From the NCBI GenBank assembly GCA_021157815.1, contig JAGGVT010000064.1:1-24253 (forward strand): a stretch of DNA of 24,253 nt, given 5' to 3'. Position 1 is the stretch's first letter; every line of letters starts with the position of its first letter. The notes below the pieces were generated by a model that was given only the letters and a program-made list of their open reading frames with translations, did no database searches and had not been told where the DNA came from. Below, piece after piece: positions 7,944 to 14,873 of this stretch. The stretch comes from a bacterium (lineage in GTDB: Bacteria; JAJVIF01; JAGGVT01). A program made the position numbers and the translations under genes.

Positions 7944-9077
7944 TTACATGAAATGCTTTGCGATAACGATGCGCTGTATCTCGTTTGTGCCCTCGAAAAT
8001 CTGCGTGCATTTAATATATCGGAGCAAACGTTCCACGGGATAATCCTGCATGTAACCGTACGCGCCCATAACTTGGACAGCTTCGGAGCATACTTCGTTC
8101 GCGAAATCGGTTGAGATTAATTTTGCGATTGATGCCTCTTTTGTGCAGGGCAATCCTTTGCCTTTCAACCACGCCGCTTTTTTCGTCAGAAGTGATGACG
8201 CTTCAATTTTTGCCGCCATGTCCGCAAATTTAAACTGCATGGATTGGAATCGTATTATCTCTCTTCCGAATTGAATTCTTTCTTTTGCGTATTTGAGCGA
8301 CTCATCGAAAGCCCTCCGCATGACACCGGTTGCGTTTGCCGCAATTCCAATACGTCCGCCATCAAGCGCGCCAAGCGCGATTTTCAAGCCTACGCCCTCA
8401 TCTCCAACGCGATTTTCCTCAGGCACAAAAACATCCTCGAGAATAACCTGGCTTGTTATAAGACCATTTCCACCCATTTTCTTTTCAGGTTCACCAAAGC
8501 TTAAACCATCCCAGCCTTTTTCAACAATGAACGCTGTAATCCCTTTTGATTTCAATTCAGGATCAACAGTAGCCATGACAAGAAAATAATCGGCGGCTTC
8601 GCCAAATGTTATCCATGCTTTTGTTCCGTTTATTACATATCCTCCATCTTTTTTCACAGCTCTTGTTTTAATTCCAGCGGCATCGGAACCATAGTCGGGC
8701 TCGCTGAGAGCGAACGCGAATAGTTTTTCGCCAGCCATGCATTGCGGAACATATTTTTCAGATAGCTCTTTTGAACCCCAGGTATATGTGGCATGAGTTG
8801 ACATCGTGTGTACGCCCATCATCAAGCCCGTATTGAAGCATCCAGTGGCTATTTCCTCAAGCACGATTGCATAGGTCAGGAAATCCAGTCCTAATCCGCC
8901 AGCTTCTTCTGGAAAGATGATTCCATAGAAACCAAGTTCTCCTAATTGCTTGAAAATATCCCACGGATGAGCGTGAGCATCGTCAATCTCAGCCATTCTT
9001 GGAGCAAGTTCATTCGTTGCGAAATCCCTTGCCAAATCTCTGATTTGTTCACTTGTTTCATCGAGAGCGAAATCCAT
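7944..9077 (-). CDS. Acyl-CoA dehydrogenase
   Basis: This 377-residue flavoprotein has the normal length for a short- or medium-chain acyl-CoA dehydrogenase, which oxidises acyl-CoA to trans-2-enoyl-CoA and passes electrons to ETF. The helical N-terminal domain ends at about residue 120. The FAD/substrate motif FALSEPDYGSDAAG is followed by the beta domain with YVINGTKAWITFG. The C-terminal domain has RIQFGREI, QVMGAYGYMQDYPVERL and the catalytic Glu362 in IFEGTNEIQR. All usual motifs are intact. GGGAGGT lies 10 nt before the ATG, and an extended -10 promoter lies at 9108-9116. The preferred chain length cannot be told from sequence, and no other beta-oxidation genes are in the window. Confidence 0.95.
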   Translation of the reverse strand: MDFALDETSEQIRDLARDFATNELAPRMAEIDDAHAHPWDIFKQLGELGFYGIIFPEEAGGLGLDFLTYAIVLEEIATGCFNTGLMMGVHTMSTHATYTWGSKELSEKYVPQCMAGEKLFAFALSEPDYGSDAAGIKTRAVKKDGGYVINGTKAWITFGEAADYFLVMATVDPELKSKGITAFIVEKGWDGLSFGEPEKKMGGNGLITSQVILEDVFVPEENRVGDEGVGLKIALGALDGGRIGIAANATGVMRRAFDESLKYAKERIQFGREIIRFQSMQFKFADMAAKIEASSLLTKKAAWLKGKGLPCTKEASIAKLISTDFANEVCSEAVQVMGAYGYMQDYPVERLLRYIKCTQIFEGTNEIQRIVIAKHFM

Positions 9078-9107
9078 ATTCCGATAAACCTCCCATGGAA
9101 ATACGTA

Positions 9108-9116
9108 ATTATAGCA
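9108..9116 (-). promoter_or_regulatory. Extended -10 promoter of the acyl-CoA dehydrogenase gene
   Basis: Read on the minus strand the site is TGCTATAAT, a perfect -10 hexamer with the extended TGn. No good -35 hexamer stands at 17 bp; ATGACA occurs but at 21 bp. Transcription would start near 9101, giving a short leader with the GGGAGGT ribosome site. It sits just past the terminator of the upstream HtrA unit, where a promoter is expected. Confidence 0.55.
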
Positions 9117-9157
9117 TGATTAATTTACAGCGAATGTCATTTAACGCCTGTCTTTCA

Positions 9158-9187
9158 AATAAAAAAACCGGCAGGTTATGCCGGTTT
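9158..9187 (-). terminator. Rho-independent terminator of the HtrA-like trio
   Basis: On the minus strand a 9-bp perfect stem (AAACCGGCA with TGCCGGTTT, loop of five) is followed by a run of seven T. It starts 25 bp after the stop of the third protease-like gene and separates the trio from the acyl-CoA dehydrogenase gene. Confidence 0.9.
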
Positions 9188-9212
9188 GATAAATTCCAGA
9201 AACCATTCAGCA

Positions 9213-10352
9213 CTATATTGATGCTACCCAACCAAGGTTTGCGTAATCCGTCGCTCTTTCAGAAACACGAATCCTTTTGTAGAAAACCTCGCCATTTCTA
9301 ACTATCGTGATGGCAAAAGTCTCGTCTTCTTCCATAGCAAGAATTAGCTTCTCAAGTTGTTTTTGTGTTTTAAGAAGGATACCGTTAAGCTCAAGAATCA
9401 GGTCACCCTTTCGAATTCCGGAACGTGCCGCGGGTGATGTAGCAGCTACGTCATCAATCAACACACCGACAATTCCGTAAGGCTCATCAGTGTCCGGATT
9501 AACTTCCCGCATCGGTATTCCCAAATATACAGCAAGGCGTTTGTCCAATTTATTGTAGGGGAAAACACCAAACCACGGGTGAAATATTTCTCCACGTTCA
9601 TACAATTGATCGAACATATTCTTCATAAGGTTACTTGGAATTGTGTAGTTCATATCCTCGCTTCCAGAAGCAAGACGATTAACCACAGCAATAACCTCGC
9701 CTTTTCTATTGAAAACGGGACCGCCATAGTTGCCGCGAGTAATTGATGCGTCAATTTCAATAGCGTCTGAAATAAGGACACCATCAAAGTTATGCGGACC
9801 GGCAAGCCTTAAATCCCTGAAGTTGGTAACGAATCCGTAAGTGAGTGTTTTATCAATCCCACCCGCGGGGTCGCCAACAACAACCACAGGATCACCACGA
9901 AGGATATCTTCTGAGTCTCCCCATTGAATTGGAGAGAATTCGATTCCTTCCGCATCAGGGTCATCAATTTTTAAAAGCGCGATATCGAAAAAATCATCAG
10001 TTGCCACGACATCAGCTTCATACTCATCCTCACCAATTGTAACCTTGACTATTTCACTTTCCTCCACCGTTCCAAGGTAAGTCAGGACATAGCCATCTTC
10101 AGTCACGATGAAGCCGGTACCACCAGATGTGAGAATGGTTTTTGTGTAAGCTGAGTATCTACCATAACCTGAGTATGGCAGTTCCACTGATGTAATGCTA
10201 ACCATTGAGTCTTTAACTTTTTCAAAAACCGAGATTGACGGGAAATCACTTCGAATTGCAGCCGGGTCAACCTGTGAAAAAGCTGGAAGGCTAATAGTGA
10301 TTATTGCTGTTGAGATCAGCGCTGAAAGAATAAATCTGTATATGCGCAACAT
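9213..10352 (-). CDS. HtrA-like trypsin-fold/PDZ protein, catalytic His and Ser lost (pseudoprotease)
   Basis: This 379-residue protein has a signal peptide (about 1-27, ending PAFSQ), a trypsin-like domain (about 40-250), the HPWFGV linker typical of HtrA proteins and one PDZ domain (about 286-355). The catalytic machinery is broken. Where DegP-type proteases have TNxHVV it has TYLGTV, so His is replaced by Gly94. Asp123 is kept in FDIALLK. The nucleophile motif GNSGGP is GNYGGP, so Ser is replaced by Tyr209. It should therefore not cut peptide bonds but could still bind peptides or join an HtrA trimer. GGAGGT stands 10 nt before the ATG. It is the last of three tandem paralogues and is followed by a terminator. 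Confidence 0.93.
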   Translation of the reverse strand: MLRIYRFILSALISTAIITISLPAFSQVDPAAIRSDFPSISVFEKVKDSMVSITSVELPYSGYGRYSAYTKTILTSGGTGFIVTEDGYVLTYLGTVEESEIVKVTIGEDEYEADVVATDDFFDIALLKIDDPDAEGIEFSPIQWGDSEDILRGDPVVVVGDPAGGIDKTLTYGFVTNFRDLRLAGPHNFDGVLISDAIEIDASITRGNYGGPVFNRKGEVIAVVNRLASGSEDMNYTIPSNLMKNMFDQLYERGEIFHPWFGVFPYNKLDKRLAVYLGIPMREVNPDTDEPYGIVGVLIDDVAATSPAARSGIRKGDLILELNGILLKTQKQLEKLILAMEEDETFAITIVRNGEVFYKRIRVSERATDYANLGWVASI

Positions 10353-10454
10353 TGATTAAATGACCTCCACCGATAATGGATAATTATCTATGAATCCTGC
10401 TAAATTTTAAATCATTACTAAAATAACACCGTTTTTTAAAGGTAACACTTAATA

Positions 10455-11735
10455 TTAGTAAGTAAGTGTTGCCTGATATGGTTTCGAGTAATTCTTCATT
10501 GAGTAAGTATTAACGCGAATAGTATCGTATCGCACTTTCTTCTCAGCGAGTTCAACAGTAATTGGCGCCAACCCCACACCATTACGTTCAATCATTGCGG
10601 TCACTTTCTGGCCTATTCGTCCGTTGAGGAAATATTTATACAGTTCAAAAACGTTGGAGAAATGAATATTATCGATACTCAGGATTTTGTCACCCTCACG
10701 AATTCCCGCTTTATAAGCCGGACTGTATGGATTTACGTGCTGGACAACCGGATAATCGACTTCGACATCGAACCATAAATCCCACTCATTTGTAATTCCA
10801 AGTGGTGAATCAAAATACGCCCACTTATAGGGAATATTGGATGGATGACAAAGAACACCGAACCATGGAGTAAGTGCGCGACCATACTGGATTATGTCTC
10901 GAGCGCTTCTTTTAAGGAAATTTGTTGGTACACTGAATCCAACATTTTCCAAGCCGCCGTAACCCCATGTGTTTGTGCCGATTGCTTCCGCATTTGCATT
11001 AATGCAAGGTCCACCTGAGTTACCATGGTTAATGGCGGAAGAAACGTGGAAGAGATACTGCACACCGGAACCGTAATACTGGCCATATGCTTCTCGCCCG
11101 GAACCACCACCCATTGAATAGAATGTCCAGGCATGTTCAAAATCCAGGATTTCATCAACCACACCAAGGTTGAAGTTGAAGAAATCAAGCCAGTTCGCAG
11201 ATGAGAAACTTCTGTCACCTGAATCAACATTGCCGGCATCTCCACCTGGGCTGCCAAGTGTGCCGACAACATCACCAATTTTTACTTTGTCGCTGTCGGC
11301 AAGTTTGATAGGGTGAAGGTTTTTAGGATCTGTAACAACTTTTATAATAGCAAGGTCAAGTTGCGGGTCCTCGCCAATAACAATTGCCTTGTGCCGTACA
11401 CCAGTATCCTCATCGCCAAAGAAAGCAACTTCGACAATCTGTGAATTGGCAACAACGTGCTTGTTCGTGATTGCGTGTCCTTCCTTGTCGATAACATAAC
11501 CGCTTCCAGCGCCACCACCCCAGGAGACGTAGTCAAGGTTGAAAATCTGGATCATGCTGGGTGATACTTCCTTGAAGAGTTCAGCGCCACCTTGCTGAAG
11601 ATCCATAAGCAGACGGTCTTCACCCCACTGCTGCGCGTTTATTCTTGTTGAGCTCATACCTGCAAAGCAGAATACCGCAAGCAGTAACGAAAGAAACATC
11701 AATTTGAAAGGTTTTCCTAGAAATATTTTATCCAT
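10455..11735 (-). CDS. HtrA-like serine protease with PDZ domain, triad intact
   Basis: This is the only member of the trio with a complete catalytic triad. Numbered from the ATG at 11735, His93 is in TNKHVV, Asp127 in QLDLAIIKV and Ser240 in HGNSGGP. A signal sequence (about 10-36) suggests action in the periplasm. Between the LGSPGG strand and the Ser loop there are about 75 residues, some 40 more than in DegP, with Gly-rich YSMGGGSGREAYG; this may be a specificity or regulatory insertion. A PWFGV linker and one PDZ domain (about 326-388) follow. A GTG at 11741 is possible, but the GGGGGT site is 8 nt from the ATG and only 2 nt from the GTG, so ATG is preferred. It probably degrades or checks misfolded envelope proteins. 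Confidence 0.94.
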   Translation of the reverse strand: MDKIFLGKPFKLMFLSLLLAVFCFAGMSSTRINAQQWGEDRLLMDLQQGGAELFKEVSPSMIQIFNLDYVSWGGGAGSGYVIDKEGHAITNKHVVANSQIVEVAFFGDEDTGVRHKAIVIGEDPQLDLAIIKVVTDPKNLHPIKLADSDKVKIGDVVGTLGSPGGDAGNVDSGDRSFSSANWLDFFNFNLGVVDEILDFEHAWTFYSMGGGSGREAYGQYYGSGVQYLFHVSSAINHGNSGGPCINANAEAIGTNTWGYGGLENVGFSVPTNFLKRSARDIIQYGRALTPWFGVLCHPSNIPYKWAYFDSPLGITNEWDLWFDVEVDYPVVQHVNPYSPAYKAGIREGDKILSIDNIHFSNVFELYKYFLNGRIGQKVTAMIERNGVGLAPITVELAEKKVRYDTIRVNTYSMKNYSKPYQATLTY

Positions 11736-11804
11736 TTTCACACACCCCCGATGTTGATATGTAATGTTTTATAAATAATGATTCATTCAGTAATTAACGA
11801 ACTT

Positions 11805-13025
11805 CTAGAGATATTTCCTTGCTCTTTCTCGAGCTCGTTCCAGTTCATCTTCTTCATCGGTTTCCTTGACTTCCAATGTGTATTCAGAAGTAACCGAATC
11901 CCAAACATTGAAATCTCTATGGAAGAACTCAATTTCAACAACAGCGCCAATTTTCTTTTTCTCGAATGTATTCATAATGGTTGATACGTCTTCGAGAATC
12001 TCACCATCCCACATGTAGATCACATCGCCTTTAATAAGGCCTGCATCTTCAGCCGGACTATCCGGTTCAACATACGCCACATACAAGCCTTCATCAAAAT
12101 CTATATCCTCCTGTAATTTAAGAGACTCATTGAGTTCTAAAAGTGTAAAACCATAAAAAGGCCTGTGATAAACTCCCTTATCAATAAGGCTGTTACATAC
12201 CTTGGAAATGATGTCAACGGGGATGCCGTAATGGAGTTCCGATGTTTCCCGATAGGGGGTATAGGAACTGACCATGGCAAGAACACGGCCATAGACATCA
12301 ATGATGATACCGCCATCATTGCCTCCGATTTTAGGGAAATTAATCATCATGAATTCACTTTCAGATTGGTCAAGTGAGGCATACTGTCCACGAAGCGCGG
12401 CAACAACGCCAAACGCACCACCAAGAAGGTTCTTGGCGATATAATTGTAGTTTAGAATCATTACCGGTTCGCCGACCTCGATATCGTCAACAGGCCCGAA
12501 AACTACTGGCTGAAGTTCATCCGGATTTGCTCTTTTTAATTTCAAAACGGCAAGACCTGTAGAACCATCGATTCCCACAAAATCGGCCTCAAAGCTATCA
12601 CGGTTATAAAGAGTAACTTTTATGTAATTACCAATCTGTGCTCCTTTTTGCCTTGGACTCAAAGGGCTCATGAAACCGGATGGGAATTGGAGGACATTTC
12701 TCAGATCGGTAATAACGTGTCCTTCACGGTCAAAGATGAATCCGCTTCCGTAGTTGCCCTCTTCATAGATGGTGCGAATGTTGCCGTCGCCATCGCGAAC
12801 ATCACGCGTGAATCGAGTTTCGACACTCACGACACTGAATCGAAGCGCTTCGGCCACATTTCTGAAATGGTCCGAATAGACACGCTTGAATTCTCGTGTG
12901 CTTAGAATTTCCTTCTCACCTTCTCTTGCACCCTGAGCCGGCATTTGAAAGCATGTAAACATTAAGATAATAATCATTACAGGAAATATCTTTCCTGCGG
13001 TTTTCATCAATAGCTGGGTCGTCAA
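11805..13025 (-). CDS. HtrA-like trypsin-fold/PDZ protein, all three triad residues lost (pseudoprotease)
   Basis: This is the first gene of the trio. Numbered from an upstream ATG at 13040, the His site TNxHVV is TDLRNV (Arg114), the Asp site TDLAVLK is TGLAVLK (Gly162) and the Ser site GNSGGP is GNDGGI (Asp242). Fold landmarks remain: GSGFIFDREGHVIT, the strand pattern, the YGIPVDII segment and a PDZ domain (about 315-378) with SPAEDAGLIKGDVI. It has a hydrophobic leader (about 18-36) and a charged C-terminal tail (DEEDELERARERARKY). The start is chosen as TTG at 13025, because GGAGGT lies 8 nt before it; the ATG at 13040 has no ribosome site and the ATG at 13007 is too far. A consensus promoter precedes it. 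Confidence 0.9.
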   Translation of the reverse strand: MTTQLLMKTAGKIFPVMIIILMFTCFQMPAQGAREGEKEILSTREFKRVYSDHFRNVAEALRFSVVSVETRFTRDVRDGDGNIRTIYEEGNYGSGFIFDREGHVITDLRNVLQFPSGFMSPLSPRQKGAQIGNYIKVTLYNRDSFEADFVGIDGSTGLAVLKLKRANPDELQPVVFGPVDDIEVGEPVMILNYNYIAKNLLGGAFGVVAALRGQYASLDQSESEFMMINFPKIGGNDGGIIIDVYGRVLAMVSSYTPYRETSELHYGIPVDIISKVCNSLIDKGVYHRPFYGFTLLELNESLKLQEDIDFDEGLYVAYVEPDSPAEDAGLIKGDVIYMWDGEILEDVSTIMNTFEKKKIGAVVEIEFFHRDFNVWDSVTSEYTLEVKETDEEDELERARERARKYL

Positions 13026-13069
13026 ATCCTCGACCTCCATGCGAATGAAAGTATAAAACCAATAATTTC

Positions 13070-13090
13070 AGGGTAATTTCAGATTACCCT
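13070..13090 (-). promoter_or_regulatory. Hairpin at the 5' end of the HtrA-trio mRNA
   Basis: AGGGTAAT pairs with ATTACCCT (8 bp, loop of five). Given the promoter at 13100-13128, transcription should start near 13093, so the stem begins about three bases into the message. A stem-loop this close to the 5' end commonly protects mRNA from decay, as in E. coli ompA. It is too close to the start for transcription termination and has no T tail. Confidence 0.55.
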
Positions 13091-13099
13091 AAAACAGAT

Positions 13100-13128
13100 A
13101 TTATATTCTATCAAATCAGCCTGGTCAA
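13100..13128 (-). promoter_or_regulatory. Consensus sigma-70 promoter for the HtrA-like trio
   Basis: On the minus strand the -35 TTGACC (13123-13128) and the -10 TATAAT (13100-13105) are exactly 17 bp apart, matching 11 of 12 consensus bases. The site lies in the 163-bp gap after the carbonic-anhydrase-like gene and points at the first pseudoprotease gene. This argues for housekeeping expression rather than purely stress-dependent expression, and for the trio as its own transcription unit. Confidence 0.85.
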
Positions 13129-13202
13129 AGCCTTTTTGCTGTTATTAAATCCATTTTATCAATGAACCACAATAGGCTTAAGACCATTGTCCAGTTTAAT
13201 CC

Positions 13203-14078
13203 CTATCTTCCACTCAGATAACCCTGTACAATCTCCTGATTTTCATCAAGCATTTCCTTATTAATGCTTTCAAATCTGTACTTCGATGTTATCATCGGCA
13301 ACGACTGTACTATCTTCTGGCTTGTCACGGATAATCCCGCGGGCACAAAACGGCCATCCGGTATTTCCGCATTAATCACAAGCGCTCCTGGTTCTATGAC
13401 ACAATTCATACCGATTTTAGCCCAAAATATTAATGCGCCCATTCCGATAAATGTATTGCTCCCGATATATGCCGGCCCATGTATTTTCACACCCTGAGAA
13501 ACTGTTACCTTATGAGCAATGTAGATTGGATATTCATTATCTCCCACTCTAATCAGTCTCTGCGCCAACTTCTTCCCTTCTCGTCTGGTTGGAAGAGAAT
13601 TTACAATTGTTCCCTCCAGAATAGCTGAGTCGCTACCAATAAATATCGGCTCATCCTCATCTCCCCTTACTGAGGTGAAGGGGGCAATGAAAACGCCGGA
13701 GTTGATAATTACGTTTCCAATCACAAGTCCGCGCGGATGAATATAGGCGCCCGAGTCAACCATTGGCTTTATTCTTGTTGGCGACCATGATGTCGCGATG
13801 TTTGACTCAACAGGCGATGTATCCCGTGATGAAAACGGGGCATGCCTTTCCGTTGAGGATATCGTTGACATGTTTAACATGCCGGAAGACCCCGGTTCTT
13901 TAACATTTACTTCCCTTTTATAAACAGTGGATTCCTCTTCCGGTTTTTCCTCGATAATTTCCTGAGAGACAGGTTGCTCTGTGATGATTTGGCTTTTAAT
14001 TCTTTCACTCTGTTCCAATGATGACAATTTAACCGGACCTGAACCGGAAAACAATTTGCTATCTTTTTTATCGGGCAT
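13203..14078 (-). CDS. Gamma-carbonic-anhydrase-like left-handed beta-helix protein, zinc site incomplete
   Basis: The 291-residue protein has a low-complexity, probably disordered N-terminal part (about 1-95) and a left-handed beta-helix matching the Cam/CamH class of gamma carbonic anhydrases: VIGNVIINSGVFIAPF, SVRGDEDEPIFIG, IHGPAYIG, TFIGMGALIF, IPDGRFVPAG. Against the three zinc histidines of Methanosarcina Cam (81, 117, 122), the first aligns with Asn160 (GTIVNSL) and the second with Gln195 (TVSQGVKIHGP); only the third, His200, remains. Arg and Glu of the RGDE motif are kept. It is thus probably not an active carbonic anhydrase in the usual way and may be structural or bind another ligand. 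An ATG at 14093 is possible, but GAGGT fits the one at 14078. There is no signal peptide. Confidence 0.85.
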   Translation of the reverse strand: MPDKKDSKLFSGSGPVKLSSLEQSERIKSQIITEQPVSQEIIEEKPEEESTVYKREVNVKEPGSSGMLNMSTISSTERHAPFSSRDTSPVESNIATSWSPTRIKPMVDSGAYIHPRGLVIGNVIINSGVFIAPFTSVRGDEDEPIFIGSDSAILEGTIVNSLPTRREGKKLAQRLIRVGDNEYPIYIAHKVTVSQGVKIHGPAYIGSNTFIGMGALIFWAKIGMNCVIEPGALVINAEIPDGRFVPAGLSVTSQKIVQSLPMITSKYRFESINKEMLDENQEIVQGYLSGR

Positions 14079-14154
14079 GATAAAACACCTCATCTTTCCA
14101 AGATGTGAATATTCTATTACATACTCAGGTTTTTAAAAAGGTAAAATATACGAG

Positions 14155-14811
14155 TTAGCGTTTTGTGAACCACGTCCATGCGTGGTAGCCTTTTTTGCGA
14201 AGTTCCTCAGCAAGGTTATTGGCGTTGTTCTCATCCGCAAACGCTCCGATTTGAACGCGATAATGCTTCACATTGTTTTCGACAATTACTTCAATGTAAG
14301 GCTGGTAATTATCCTGCCTGAGAAGATTGCACAGTTTTTCAGCGCTTTCGCGGTTTTGGAATGTTCCAACGTGGACTTTATGAATCAATCCTGATGCTGG
14401 TTTGGTTTTGTTTACCTCTTCGTCTGGTGAATCCGGGTTCTCTGTGTTCTCCGCAAGATCGAACAAATCCCTTGCCGTTTCGCTGTTTCCGGCATATTTC
14501 ATTTCAACTCTGGCGGATTCCGCCAATACATCATCCTTATCCGGCCTTTCAGCTATGTAATCCCGGAATTCATTTTGTGGAAATTCATCAGGATTGAACT
14601 TGAATCTGGATGAAACAAGCGGAGAATAATCCTGATCAGACTCCGATGTTTGCTCCACCACAGCTTTTAGTTTTTCATCCTGTTGAATATCGCCCATTAG
14701 GAAATAGCCGAAATTCCGACCGAGCACAAACGACACTACCAGTGACGCAATCAGAAAAACCAGCAATATGGTTATCTTTAAGTAAAACGCTTTGGTAAAA
14801 CGAAAAGCCAA
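14155..14811 (-). CDS. SPOR-domain membrane protein
   Basis: This protein of about 218 residues has one N-terminal membrane segment (about 10-33), a variable acidic linker (about 50-135) and a C-terminal SPOR domain (about 140-215). The SPOR halves are visible as KVHVGTFQNRESAEKLCNLLRQ and YRVQIGAFADENNANNLAEEL. SPOR domains bind glycan strands lacking stem peptides and often bring proteins to the division septum. The start is uncertain. An ATG at 14817 directly abuts the GGAG site, while the TTG at 14811 has a 6-nt spacing, so TTG is preferred. It lies between folC and the carbonic-anhydrase-like gene on the same strand with short gaps, probably in one operon. Confidence 0.88.
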   Translation of the reverse strand: MAFRFTKAFYLKITILLVFLIASLVVSFVLGRNFGYFLMGDIQQDEKLKAVVEQTSESDQDYSPLVSSRFKFNPDEFPQNEFRDYIAERPDKDDVLAESARVEMKYAGNSETARDLFDLAENTENPDSPDEEVNKTKPASGLIHKVHVGTFQNRESAEKLCNLLRQDNYQPYIEVIVENNVKHYRVQIGAFADENNANNLAEELRKKGYHAWTWFTKR

Positions 14812-14873
14812 TTTCATCTCCGATGTATGTTGTTCTAATGATTAAGAACGAATATGCCTTAACTTTAGTTCAC

